From Solanum dulcamara (Eukaryota; Streptophyta; Magnoliopsida; Solanales; Solanaceae), in assembly GCF_947179165.1 (NCBI RefSeq), contig NC_077242.1, forward strand, positions 37,705,097-37,769,096: 64,000 nucleotides of DNA, in the 5' to 3' direction. The notes under the pieces are model-generated. The model ran no database searches. It worked only from the letters and a program-made list of their open reading frames with translations, and was not told the DNA's origin. Below are positions 22,839 through 33,888 of this stretch, one piece after another (the first letter of the stretch is position 1; each line of letters begins with the position of its first letter). Made by a program: the position numbers and the translations under genes.

Positions 22839-24871
22839 TGTAAGACCCCAAAAGTTGGAAAGTCGAAAAATGAGGAACAAATGATGAAATCCCAGAAAAA
22901 TACAGCTTTTTGCACCAAGTGATGACCACGAAGGCCATTACGGGCCGTGGTCCTCACCACGCCTCATGGTGTTCCACCATTGTGTAGTTCCTGAACCTCA
23001 GTCCAATAAGGAAAAGACCACGGGCCGTGGTGAGGACCACGAGCCGTGGTGCCCTTCGTGGTGACCCCTCCCCAAGATCCTTAGAAAATTCCCAAAGGTA
23101 GAGACCATGCTTGACCACCACGGGCCGTGGTGACGTTTATAGGCCATGGTGAGTTCCGTGGTTGTCACTCTTGTAGACCCACTTATAGGTCCTACACCAT
23201 GCCCTTTATTCACAGATCGTGATAACCTCCACGGACTATGAAGGTCTCTATGGAAGAAGTAATGTAAATCTTCCCCTGCATTCCTAAGATTCAAGGTCAT
23301 GTCTAACTTCATGGACATCACCACAAGCCATGGTGATGATCACGGACCGTGATAGGTCCTTCCTGTAGTCTAGTGTTCAGTTAAATAAAAGGTAATTCAT
23401 TTATTTCCCTATTCTTTCATTAATGTATGTGGATGTTCTTGAGACTAGATTCATTATGTAATTGTCCTAAATACTCCTAAGTCTATTCTTTTCCTGCATA
23501 ACTCTAAGATCACTTTTAAGACTTATCTCCCAAGGCTCCTCAAGAAATCTTCATGTTCTTTAAGGTTTTGGCTAGGGTTTCTTCAAGAACAAGTCTCCTT
23601 TCTCAATTCCAAGTTCAATTTCATTTAAGGTATGTGGGAATTGATCCATGGGTTCCTTTAACCTATGGAGTCCCAAGGTTTTTACTTAAATCTCATGAAT
23701 TTCAATTGGGTTTGTAACCCTAGTTTGATGAATTGCATTGTGTTATTTCAATTATTTCTTTATTAATTATCAATAATCATTTTAAGTATGGTTCTATATT
23801 AATTGCATAATTTTAAGTTGAATTATGAATGACCATGTATGAAGCCATTTTCAATGATGATTTACATGAAGTATGATTATGAAGTTCAATAATTTCAAGT
23901 ATTCTCATGGTTTTCATCCAAATTGACTATGTTTGTGAGGTTTACTATAAATTCATGTATGAATTATGATCATGGATTATAATTATGTACAAATTCTCAA
24001 GTTATGAAGAATGGTGACTTAGAATCCTTAATTAGTGACCTAGGAACTTAATGACATAAATATGCAAGTATGATATTGTAATGTTGAAAGGCTTATACTC
24101 ACATTGCAAGTATAACATGAAAATGAGCAAATTTATGAATTATGAAGTTCATGAACAAGTATATGATTATATGTCTAGTATGATTACCATGTTATGTATT
24201 TCGTGGGATTTGACTTAGCATTGAATGATGAATTGAGGTGGGGGCTCGGCTTATGGGGTCCTTATACAAAGTCTCTTATCTCATAACTACGTTCCACCAT
24301 AGAATTGCCTTTGTCCTAGCTAGTGTATCTACATATAGCGTATGTACATGAACTGTCTAGCGGGGTAGAGTCTGCCTTGAAAAGTAGATTCCTCTTTCTC
24401 CGTTGTATGGGGGATATTGTGATTCCATTTATAGGTCGCATTGTCTTATTATCGGTTATTGTTCTATTCCTCATATGTACACTTTCCCTATTTTCTCATA
24501 AGATCTCAATATGTCTTTTAAATGCTTTTATCCTTACGGTTTTCTCATGACTTTACCCATTCTCTTTTATCATATACATTATTTGATCATTGCATCTTAT
24601 GATTTATATTGCATGACATGCTCACATACTTAGTACATTCAAATGTACTAACATATTTTGTTGCCTACATTGTCTCATATTGTAGGGGTTAAGGTTCATA
24701 TTCCTACACGTGGCTAGTAGAGTTTTCCATATCAATGGAGTTTTGGTGAGTCCTCATGTATCGATGACTAGTTATGACTTTTTTCCTTTCTAAAGACTTT
24801 GTTATTTTTGTATTAAGGGTGAGTTAGGGACATGTATTAGTCCCCATCTATCTTAAGTAGTAAAGGCATTG
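22839..24871 (+). mobile_element. E3: truncated LTR inside E2 5' LTR
   Basis: It begins TGTAAGACCCCAAAAGTTGGAAAGTCG and proceeds like a 2-kb gypsy LTR (CTACATTGTCTCATATTGTAGGGG near 24665, GGTGAGTTAGGGACATGTATTAG near 24820). It stops before the usual GGTCGTGACA terminus, where E2 LTR sequence resumes at about 24872. No coding region is present. It is either a solo LTR or an LTR remnant that lost its 3' end together with adjacent E2 sequence. Confidence 0.8.
22918..23355. repeat. CACGGGCCGTGG inverted-word array in E3
   Basis: At least eight CCACGG/CCGTGG dyads occur. The clearest is CACCACGG-G-CCGTGGTG at 23116-23132 (perfect 8-bp arms). Others lie near 22942, 23019, 23041 and 23325. The spacing is irregular. 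Confidence 0.85.
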
Positions 24872-27298
24872 TTGGAACAAATACACAATAAGCAGCACGA
24901 TAACATTAATAACAATGAAATGAATTCAAACTACATCTACGGGAGAAATGGGGTGTAGGAAAAAACATACAGAAGCCAAATCAACTCAATAATAATAGGT
25001 AACCACAATAATTGTCGTAACTCACAAGGTACTAAAAGTGTGTATATATATAACATAGTAATGATATAACAATAATCCTAAAGAAAAATATCACAAAACG
25101 ACCAAAATAACCTCGAGCTCATTAATATCAAGGTAATAACCCGAAATATGTCCACAAGCCACCCAAATTAGACCTCGAGCTCATCATAAGAGAAAGTAGC
25201 AGCATAGCCCAAAATAAATCAAAAAAGGGCCACCCGATATGATACCTCGACCTTATCATTAGCAAGATTGTACAATTTTACATTATTATAGTCCCCCCAT
25301 TAACCAAAATCCCAATCTTTTCTTTAATTCATTCATTCTAAAGGAAATTTCTAATTTTAACCAACTGTGGAACAAGCAAGGAAAATAGCACATCAAATGG
25401 TCATGTATCACTTAGAACTTGGAGAATCCCCTCGAAGGGAATCAAATTACTAACTTGAAACTCCAGCATACCATAACAAAGCCTTTGGTCCAATATTTTA
25501 ATTATATGAAGCAAGTAGCAAGGATAAAAATCTAAAAAGAAATACACGAAGATGCAAACATAACTAATAAAAACAAACATGTGGCATCCTAAGTTTCATA
25601 TCTCCTAATAGCCAATTCTTAGTATACTAAGCATTACAAACCAACAAGAAATCACCTAAAACTAAGGCTTCAATGGCTAATAGTTGTACTAACTAACAAA
25701 CGATGGCTATCGACCTCCTAGAATGATTAAAAAGCCTAAAAACACCTAAATTCCAACCTAAGCATGTTATACTACTCATTATACATTCATTCTAACTGAG
25801 CCAAGTCTAAAAGAGAGACACCGTAACCTACTTCAAGGACAAAACAACACTCGAACCATAATACCAAAGCTTTTCCTTTATGGTCAGCCTCCGAATAATG
25901 CAACTCTACCAAATTATGAAAGAACATATTAAAACAAAACTACCGATACCCATATTACCAAAATTAAAAGTAGATCTAAATTGGGCTAAAATTTTACATT
26001 GGGAAACATGCACAAATTTGAAAAACTATCTTTATCCCAAGGTCTCAAATAGCTTAAGGAACTTATTCTCTAAAAATGGGCTCAATCAAACACCGAAAGG
26101 GCCTAAATCAGTCCCCCCCAAGGTTAGGGCCCTAATAAGTCAAAAATGGAGGAATTAAGTGAAATGGAGCAAGACATACAAGATATTTAGGAGTATCAAA
26201 GGTTCCCAAAATATTTCCGCAAGAATTTCCAATGCAATGCAACAAGAATTACCAAAATTGATCAAGAAATGCTCTCAAAATTGAGTTTTCTATAAGTTGG
26301 AAATGTTGAAATGCAAGCTAAAAATGGGCTTAAAAGCTCATAGGTATCAGGAATTTCGGCCTTCGCAAACACGGAGGCTAGCTCCTCGAACATGGAGGTT
26401 AGTCAACTTACCCTTCACGAATATGAAGGCTATTCCATGAATGCAAAGCACTGACCTAGTGAACTCCTCGAATGTAGAGCTCCTCACATGAATGCGGAGA
26501 ACAAGCCCATTAATCTCCGCAATGGTGAAGGTCCTCCCGCGAATGCTAAGTAGAACCTGCCAAACCTCTGCAAACTCGTCCAAGGGCTCCAATCATGGAC
26601 AAGGAATTTAAGCTGCACCAACAATAGAACATCATTAACTTCTCCAAGAATGAGAAGTCTCCATCGGGGGATAAAAATTTATTCGGAAACCTGTTGACAC
26701 AAAGAAACCATGGTACTCTATTAAACGATATTCCGGACTCAACAAAATTGATAAAATGACCAATGGAGGTGGACTCATCAAAATGTTGACTAAAGTCAAT
26801 AATTTCAAAGAAAACACAAAAAAATGCCAAAGGGCCAAAACTCATTTCCAGCACCTTAGGGAATAAACCAAAGCTCGTTCTAGAACAGACTCATTGTTCT
26901 GAAGCTAACCGCGCTAATGGAATTTTCATTTGAGTGAGTTAACCAATATTATTGACCAAGGTCAACTTGGCCAAATCTTAAAGCTAAAATGCCAAAAATC
27001 ATACAAACTCAAAACAAAAAACCCAAAATATTAACCAACCTTCCATTTGAACAAAAATAGACCCTTTGGAGCTGATGGAACAATTGGAATTTCCATATGT
27101 TGACATAATTTCCAGATGTTGACTAAAATCAACCCTTTTCACTTCAAGCCTCTAAAAAGAGAAAAACTTGCACCAAGCTCACCCAACTACCTAGAAAAGT
27201 ATTCCACCCATCCTGACACAATAAAAAGGCTAAAATGAAGCTACGGGAAGGGATAAAATGGTAAAATCATGCAAAATTTCAAAATGATCTTGAGATCA

Positions 27299-27628
27299 TT
27301 AAAAAATATCATGATTAACAACCATCCTTGCTCTTATAGAAATCTTTGCTAGAAACGATTCTATCTCATCCATGTACATCGCTAGGCCATACGACTTACT
27401 AGAGATATCTCTTGCTTAAATTGGCAAGGATAGTGGATCATCAACCGCTTCTCCACTAAGGGTATCTCTACTACTCTCCCCATCTACGCTATCGATTTTC
27501 ATTTCACTAGACTCAACATCATCACTAGGTTGGACACTCCTGCCTTGGTAGTTGTTAATCTCAACCACCGTAAGGTTATCAACCACTGGTCTATTAGAAC
27601 AATCATAGTAATGCTCAAATAAAAACAT
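27299..27628 (-). pseudogene. DUF1985 gene, N-terminal piece (segment 1)
   Basis: The minus strand has a possible start at 27628 and an acidic, Ser/Asp-rich N-terminus (SVQPSDDVESSEMKIDS around residues 31-47). After a stop at 27416-27418 it reads on to YMDEIESFL and VVNHDIF at 27299, where E2 begins. The segment lies just upstream of segment 2 in gene order once E2 is removed. I recognise no motif in this piece alone; assignment to the DUF1985 gene rests on colinearity. The true start codon may lie elsewhere. Confidence 0.5.
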
Positions 27629-28743
27629 CCAAAATAAGTACCACTTTCAACAAAAGTCGATCATGCAATGATAGTAATGTCCAGAAACACCATTAAATTT
27701 AATCTCCATACAGTAGCAATTTAAAAATTGATTGGGATAAGCATAAATATTTTAAAAACTTCTAGGTATTACCCAAATCAAAATGCCAAAATAATGTAAA
27801 ATCAAGAATGTGAAAAGAAATTATTTTAAATTGGTTAAACTTACCTAAAAGGAAAAGTGGGAAGTTCAGAAAAGAAAAGGTTTTGTAGAAAGCATTTGAA
27901 TCCCAAGATTTATTTAATATATTGAGATTGTAATTATTTTTATATTGAAATTGATTTAATGTTTCAAGTTTTGGTAAAATATATTTTTATAAACTTGTAT
28001 TTTATGCCCAACTTTTTATAAAGTTAAAGAAGGCCATGACCCCATAACCAAAGTTTTTAAAATGTTAAAGAGACCATGATCCCACAACCTAAGTTTTTAA
28101 AATTTTAAAGAGGCCCATGACTCCACAACCCAACCCCACTTTTTCACTTTTTCTTAACCTAACCTTAAAATATAAATGAAAAATAAATGTAGTGGCTATT
28201 TATTAAAATAATTTTTAAGGGTGTTCCCCAATCCAATTAATCTCCGGATAATTAGATAGTCCGAACAGAAAAAGGTAGCAACTCTTTCTTTGTTTTTTAT
28301 ATTTAAAATTTAGCTTCAACTCAAAAAAACTATACATATAATTTGCTGGGTAAGAATTTTTTTTATATTTTTGTTGTTGTAATTTTCTTATGTTAGAAAT
28401 TAGTGCAATGAATAAAAATTATTGGAATAATTATTATCTTATCACCATAAAAAGTTGGATTTTAATTTGGATGAGATTTGAGTGGTGAAATAGTATCCAC
28501 CATGAATGAACAATGAAGTTTTTGAGGTCTGACTTTTTAGTGGATCAGGTGGATGAGTTAAAATAGTTTGAATGTGTAGAAACTTTAAATGGAAAAATAT
28601 GTGTCACGTAGGCGCTAAATAAAAGAAAAGTTAATACGGTATATGAGAATTTAACACTATGGGGGAACTATGTCTTTTTTGAGAGTATAAATATAAATAT
28701 GACCATAAAATTAAATGAAAATGGCAATATATTAAAATAGGCT
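27629..28743. other. AT-rich non-coding stretch
   Basis: I see no open frame with recognisable motifs. A loosely repeated phrase (AAAG..GGCCATGA.CCCA.AACC.AAGTTTTTAAAA) occurs three times at about 28020-28120. It could include the 5' flank of the DUF1985 gene. Confidence 0.5.
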
Positions 28744-28852
28744 ATATTGCTCGGACTCTTCAAAAATTTCAAGGGGTGCGTGTCGGATTCACCACAAGTA
28801 GTGTATTTTTGGAGAATTCGACACGAGTGCGGCATCATAAGTGAAGAGTCCC
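28744..28852. mobile_element. MITE-like hairpin element
   Basis: The left side GCTCGGACTCTTCAAAAATTT...GGGTGCGTGTCGGATTC is mirrored by GAATTCGACACGAGTGCGGC...GAAGAGTCC on the right, around a central TAGTGTATTTTTGGAG. I recognise this from memory as a common small foldback repeat of solanaceous genomes; the exact family is uncertain. The outermost bases of the right arm are decayed. Confidence 0.65.
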
Positions 28853-29029
28853 CATAACATAGGAAATAAGTATATCCAAGGGATAATAATAAAAAATTTC
28901 GTTATATAGGGATTTTTTAAAATAGCAGAAGTAGTAGCTAAAATATTAGCAGTTCTATTCACTACAATACAAATAAGCATATGTATTAGTATCACTATTA
29001 ATAATATTAATTAGATTCTCAAACATTGC

Positions 29030-30844
29030 TAGTTTGGTACAAGTAGATAATATTATTAGTTTAGTTGTTGTCACTCTGTCTTTGTATGCTTGAAAAAACA
29101 GGTCAGGCCCTTGCTAGAGTTACTGCCAAGATAGAGGTTTCATTAGTTGTACCTAATATAAACCTCTTTTGCCAAAAGGTCAGCTAGCCTATTCCTCTAG
29201 AAAAAGTTATGGTGGACTACTAGATTTCCCAACCTCTTCAACAGTGACCTACAAGATTCTATAGCAGAATGGTAATTAGGATGAGCATGATGTAGGAGTT
29301 CAATTACTCAGTGGGGTCCATTTTCACTTCAATTGACATCTTGTGTTTCTTGAGATTAATTTGTAGTCTTGTTTCAAGCGCCTTCTGTTCTACCATCACA
29401 TAACTGAAGGCATAGATATGTTTTCTAAAGCCAATAACCCAATTACTATGTGTATCTCTGATGACACCACTGATTCTATCTACATGTTTCTTCTAAGTGA
29501 ATTCTCCATAAATGTTTAACTTATATCCATTAGTGGTTGGAGGGAACATATACATTCTAATATCTTTTTTGGTAGAGGCCTTTTTCGGTGAATTTATCAT
29601 GTATTTGAATAATGTAGCTCTCATAAGGATCAGAGTGAAGGAAATGTTGTAAGGAGTGTTAAGATTATTATAGAAAACCTTTTAATTTTGTTGTGTCCAA
29701 ATATGCCATAATGCGAAAGGGTAGAAATCTTTCCACTACAAAGTAGTATCATGAAAGGGAGAATCAAGATCATGTTATTACAGAAAACATTTCAATTTTG
29801 TTGTGTCCAAATATGCCATAATGCGAAAGGGTAGAAACCTTTCCACTGCAAAGTAGTATCATGAAAGGGAGAATCAAGATCATGAATGTTTTAGAGCAGT
29901 ATGACTAGATATTTATTATATAGTACATATTCAGCTCCAAAATTTCCTAACAGTGTGGCATTCTAAGAAGAGGTGCTCAATGGTTTGTATAGAACTATGA
30001 CAGAGTTGAAAAGAAGGGTCAGTAATCATCCCTAAATGATGAAGGTGTGAAATTGTTGTAAGTCTTATTGAGAGCATAACCTTCATAGGAATTTGATTTT
30101 ATGGAGCGCATTAAGAGACCAAATCTATTGGAAAAATAATTCCGTAACATTATTATAGTCAAGGAGGTTTCATATTAATTTGGTAGAGAATGTACCATTA
30201 GATTGAGAGACCAATATAGGATGTCACTTTTATTTTCGTGTAACTTGATGGTGTTGGCCTTGTTAATGATGTCATCGGGTATGATCATTGAGAGACTCTC
30301 CCAGTTTCATTTATCATGGTTCCAAAGTCCAGAAAACTTGAGAATATGCTCCTTATACTTCAAATTCCATTGAATGAGAGTTATGAGAGAAGGAGAATGA
30401 TGTATCCAACTATAGTTCCAGAAATCAATGACTTTTCCTTAACCCCGTGCCCAAGTTATGCCTTGGGCACATAGTTTTCATCCCTTTGAAATGTTTATCC
30501 AAGTGAAAGAGGTAGAGTAATTGGATTTCCTTGTGCCATATATTTTATTGAAAGTATGGGATCACGAAGATTTGGGTTAGTGAAAAGTCTCTCAGGAGAG
30601 GCTGGCCATGAGGGCACTTTTGTATTTGGATAGTGCTAAAGTGTCCTAATTAAGGTAATGTAATTTTATTTTCTATGTAGTAGATCCCCAATGGAAGTCC
30701 CTTTAGATGTTGTCATTATCATTAAAGATTTTTTTAGGGAGAATAAAAGATTGCATTATGTGGGCAGAAATGGCATCTAAGGTTGTTAATGAGAGTTCAA
30801 TGACCAGCCTGACTGACGAAGTTTAAATTCTAGTTAGAGAGCTT
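29030..30844 (-). pseudogene. LINE: end of reverse transcriptase, zf-RVT and RNase H (segment A)
   Basis: Minus-strand order from 30844 leftward: post-palm reverse transcriptase sequence, VIDFWNYSWIHHS near 30400, the pre-finger DIINKANTIKLHEN and DILYWS (about 30200-30270), the zf-RVT block TIEHLFLECHTVRKFWS (about 29935-29985), and a plant-LINE RNase H with NWVIGFRKHIYAFS (about 29405-29450), VEQKALETRLQ (Glu), IEVKMDPTE (Asp) and RNRLADLLAKE near 29180. The first RNase H Asp is lost (LNIYGEF). Several stops occur. A 110-bp tandem duplication interrupts the finger-to-RNase H link. The right end is cut by E4, and the 3' end fades near 29030 without a clear poly(A). Confidence 0.82.
29665..29884. 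repeat. 110-bp tandem duplication in LINE segment A
   Basis: ATGCGAAAGGGTAGAAA occurs at 29711 and 29821. Flanking sequence from about 29665 to 29774 matches 29775 to 29884 with a handful of differences, about 95 percent identity by eye. The shift of 110 is not a multiple of three. Confidence 0.92.
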
Positions 30845-31210
30845 TGTTTCATGACCCACCACTTGATAATATAGAAAGGTGAAAAATCTAGAGTCTTGGG
30901 GAGGTTAATCGAATACTCTAGAACCTTGTAGAGAAGTCTTGAATTCCTTAGAATCCTCTAGGTGTGTAGAGAATTCTAGAATAAGTACTAATTTGTAAAT
31001 ATAGAAGGACTTGAAGGGGCCATTCATTTGTAACAATCATCAAGCAATAAGCAATCTTCCAAAGCAATATACAAAGCCTTCTTCATAAAAGCTCTCTTTT
31101 CTTTCTTCTAATATAGCGTTCCCTTAGCGATGTAGTCTAAAAGACTTACTTGAGCTTTCTTGATCATGAAAGAATCATGAGTAAGTTTTCAAGTACCGTA
31201 GGAAGGTCTT
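30845..31210 (+). repeat. E4 5' LTR
   Basis: It starts TGTTTCATGACCC. It matches 37748-38150 over TCTAGAACCTTGTAGAGAAG, the TCTAGGTGTGTAGAGAATTC region and the terminal GAAAGAATCATGAGTAAG. The shared end is GGTCTT, not the usual CA. A near-primer sequence GTATCTGAGCAAGG lies about 30 bases further on, so the true LTR/PBS boundary is uncertain. Confidence 0.82.
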
Positions 31211-31267
31211 AGTTGAAGTCTAAATCTGTGACAATGTAGTATCTGAGCAAGGTTTATACTAAGGGAA

Positions 31268-32540
31268 ATGGCAAGTGAGGGGGACATCATCACCACTAAC
31301 GCTAACAACATCAATCAAGGTGTTGGAAAGAAGCACCGCAAGGGTAGGAAGAACTCTAAGAAAAATGAGGAGATGAAGCCCGAGCCTACACCAAGTGAGG
31401 CCTTAGTAACCTACTCACCTTCATCCACTGAGGTGAGTGACGATGAGCGAGCTGAGCAATCCATGGATGTCATGCCTAGCATGTAGTGGATTGCAAGGAA
31501 GGCTATAGAGATCTTGGGCAAGCACTTGAAAAAGTTTGATGGAGAGTTTAAGAATCTGGAGAAATTCACACTTAAGGAGAATGACAACATCTGGAAGGAG
31601 TTGTATGTGCATACGGCTACTGAGTACGAGATGAAGAAGATGATTACTTCCTAGGAGTGTTGGCTCATAGATGTACTAAGCACAATTGAGACCATGAAGG
31701 CTGCGATAGAGGCACTCAAGAGGGACATGGAAGTTGAGAGATACGCAACGTCCAGTGAGGATAGGGAGTCTAAGATTGAGGTTCCCAAGACACATATTTT
31801 CAAAGGTGAACTTGATGTGCAAGATGTGGAAAACTTTCTTTGACACTTGGAGAACTAATTCATGTTTAACAAGGTGAAGAGCGATGAGACGAGGATTAAC
31901 ACAGTCGTGCTATACCTCTTAGAGATCTCAATGCTATGGTGGAAGCATAAGGAATTAGAGATAGGGAAGGGGCTATACACCATCAACACCTTGGAATAAT
32001 TTTGGAACAAGTTCAAGAAGGCCTTGTTCCCCAATAATGTCATCTATGAGGCAAAGCGTATGTTTAGAGAGTTGAAGAAAATGGGTAGTATATGGGCATA
32101 CGCGAAGGAGTTCACTAACTCACGCTTCAAATTCCCAACCTCACAGATAAATACATTATTTTCCACTTCATAGATAGGCTACAAAATTGGGCCAAGACAG
32201 AGTTGGAGCATAGATAAGTTAGCACCATCAAACCTTTGGCTCAAATAGAATGGTAGGAGAAAAGGGAAAGAAGCAAGGAGTAGTCATGCTAAAGGTGTGG
32301 GAGATCGCAACAAGAATAAGGACCAACACCCTCCTACTAAGAGCCATGATGGCTACAAATCCGATGGGAGGAAGGTCAAACATCAGGGCTATGCCAAGAA
32401 GAAGGAGCAGACCACGAAGGAAAATGACTGCTATATATGTGGAGGTATTCATGACTATGCTAGGTTCTTATAGATAAAGAACCTTGATGATATAGAGAGA
32501 GCAAAAGGAAAAGGAAGTGCAAGACCAAGGGCAGAGTTCA
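31268..32540 (+). pseudogene. E4 gag, broken
   Basis: It starts at ATG 31268 (MASEGDIITTN...), with a Lys/Glu-rich leader, a stop at about 31484, then the same reading continued by a coiled-coil-like charged region (ATEYEMKKM, ALKRDMEVERYA) and the capsid core: THIFKGELDVQDVENFL, FNKVKSDETRINTVVLYL, LWWKHKE, FWNKFKKALFPNNVIYEAKR (about 31790-32060). A zinc knuckle at about 32433-32475 reads CYICGGIHDYARF, with Phe in the last Cys position, followed by a stop. The core and knuckle order fits chromovirus gag. It is disabled by at least five stops. Confidence 0.82.
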
Positions 32541-32629
32541 GGCAAAAAACAATTGGGCATAATCAGGCTATGCGGAGCCATTGCAAAGTAAGTAGAGAAG
32601 GCAAAAGACTACTCTGTGCAGTATGTGGA

Positions 32630-32935
32630 CATATCCATCAATGGTCGGCCAGCCCATGCTATGGTGGACTCCGAAGCGGAAGCCAATATCATGACCAAGT
32701 TTGCGGCAACAAGGTTGGGGCTTAAGCTATAGCCCAAGCAACACCCATCTGAAGATGGTCAATGCCCCACTGACTCTTATGTACAGAGCCGCTTATGGAG
32801 TGGACATCACAATGGGCAAGTGGAAAGGTATGACCAACTTCACCGTCGCCTCCTTAGATATTTTTGACATAATCCTTGGGAAGGAATTCTTCCAATGGTG
32901 CCACACGATGATCGACCCCTACCTCAAATAACTCT
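32630..32935 (+). pseudogene. E4 aspartic protease region
   Basis: PAHAMVDSEAEANIMTKFAA (about 32650-32710) carries the active site with Gly replaced by Glu (DSGA to DSEA). The later part reads MTNFTVASLDIFDIILGKEFF (about 32830-32890), the conserved end of the fold. A stop and frame change lie between. The Gly-to-Glu change at the catalytic loop would on its own inactivate the enzyme. Confidence 0.82.
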
Positions 32936-33129
32936 AAGTGCTGGAGCAAGAGGGAATCTGCATAGTATCTCTAGTCAAGGTGCCAAAGATGGAAGAACAA
33001 GCCTACCTATCGGCCATGCAGCTTTTGAAGGTCCTAAAGAAAGGGGAGCCGATGTTCATATCCCTCATTATGAGCTTAGATAAAGACAATGGTGCTAAAG
33101 AGGCATTTCCACCTTGCATAGATATGGTT

Positions 33130-33888
33130 CTTGAAGAGAACAAAGACGTGATGCTTGAAGAGTTAGTGAGACATCTACCACCGAGGTGCGAGGTAGACCA
33201 AAGGATTAAGCTGGAGCCCAGAGCTAGGCCGCCCACATACCTACCATACTGCATGGCTCCACTAAAGTTAGAAGAGCTGAGAAAGAAGATGAATGAGCTC
33301 CTCGAGGTCGGTCATATCCATCCATCCAAGGCACCTTATGGCGCGCCCGTCTTATTTTAAAAGAAGAAGGATGGTTTGTTGCGCCTATGCATAAACTACG
33401 AGGATCTCAACAAGGTGACTATGAAGAACAAGTATCCCATCCTACTCATTTTGACTTATTTGCTAGACTTGGAAAGACCAAGTACTTTACTAAAGTAGAT
33501 CTAAGGAATGGCTACTACCAAGTACGCATAGCGGATGGAGATGACCCAAAGACGACGTGTGTAATGAGATACGGGTCTTATGAGTGGTTGGTGATGCCCT
33601 TTGGCTTAAACAACATACCCACTACTTATTGCACACTGATGAACAAGATCTTCCACCCCTATTTAGATTAGTTCGTGGTAGTATACTTGGATGACATATT
33701 CATCTATAGTAACAGCTTAGAGAAGCATATGGAGTATTTGAAGAAGGTGTTCCAATTCTTGTGAGAGAATGAGCTATACATCAAGCGGGAGAAGTGAGAA
33801 TTTTCCCAACACGAAGTGCACTTCTTGGGACATGTCATTAGCCAAGGTGAGCTAAGGATAGACGAGGAAAAATTTTGGGCTATCAAGG
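33130..33888 (+). pseudogene. E4 reverse transcriptase, N-terminal part
   Basis: Readable motifs are LPPRCEVDQRIKLEP, YCMAPLKLEELRKKMNELLE, GHIHPSKAPYGAPVLF, then after a stop [25 protein letters not shown], and in another frame [39 protein letters not shown], and VVVYLDDIFIYSNSLEKHM with the catalytic YLDD intact (about 33676-33735). The thumb EVHFLGHVISQGELRIDEEK follows. The sequence is cut at 33888/33889 by solo LTR S2. Frameshift near 33420-33460; stops at about 33358, 33669, 33762 and 33796. Confidence 0.88.

Larger units (their letters stand above)
14512..27298 (-). mobile_element. E2: Ty3/gypsy element, minus strand, decayed
   Basis: Read on the minus strand: 5' LTR (27298 to 22564, interrupted by E3), primer site, gag, protease, reverse transcriptase, RNase H, integrase, and 3' LTR (17446-14512). 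It inserted into the DUF1985 gene between segments 1 and 2. A clean 5-bp target duplication is not certain; ATGAT occurs at both ends and is a candidate. Both LTRs are about 2.9 kb without insertions. All coding parts carry stops. Gag-pol order and integrase-tail motifs place it with Tekay/Del-like gypsy elements, distinct from E1 in its LTR. Confidence 0.88.
22564..27298 (-). repeat. E2 5' LTR, interrupted by E3
   Basis: The homologue of 14512-17446 lies in two parts, about 22564-22838 and 24872-27298. About 260-270 bases present in the 3' LTR (roughly 14785-15045) are missing here, and truncated LTR E3 lies in their place. The minus-strand start is about 27298, where similarity with the 3' LTR ends. 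Confidence 0.82.

Noticed and set aside
22918..23355. Possible microRNA precursor or bidirectional terminator
   Set aside because: Arms are only 8-10 bp and many overlapping pairings are possible; no single extended stem of precursor size is visible. Treated as an inverted-word array instead.
24323..24550. Hydrophobic 75-codon open frame
   Set aside because: It lies wholly inside LTR E3, in T-rich text homologous to non-coding LTR sequence elsewhere in the window.
27629..28743. Promoter of the DUF1985 gene
   Set aside because: Position is right, but the start codon is uncertain and no specific promoter element stands out from AT-rich background.
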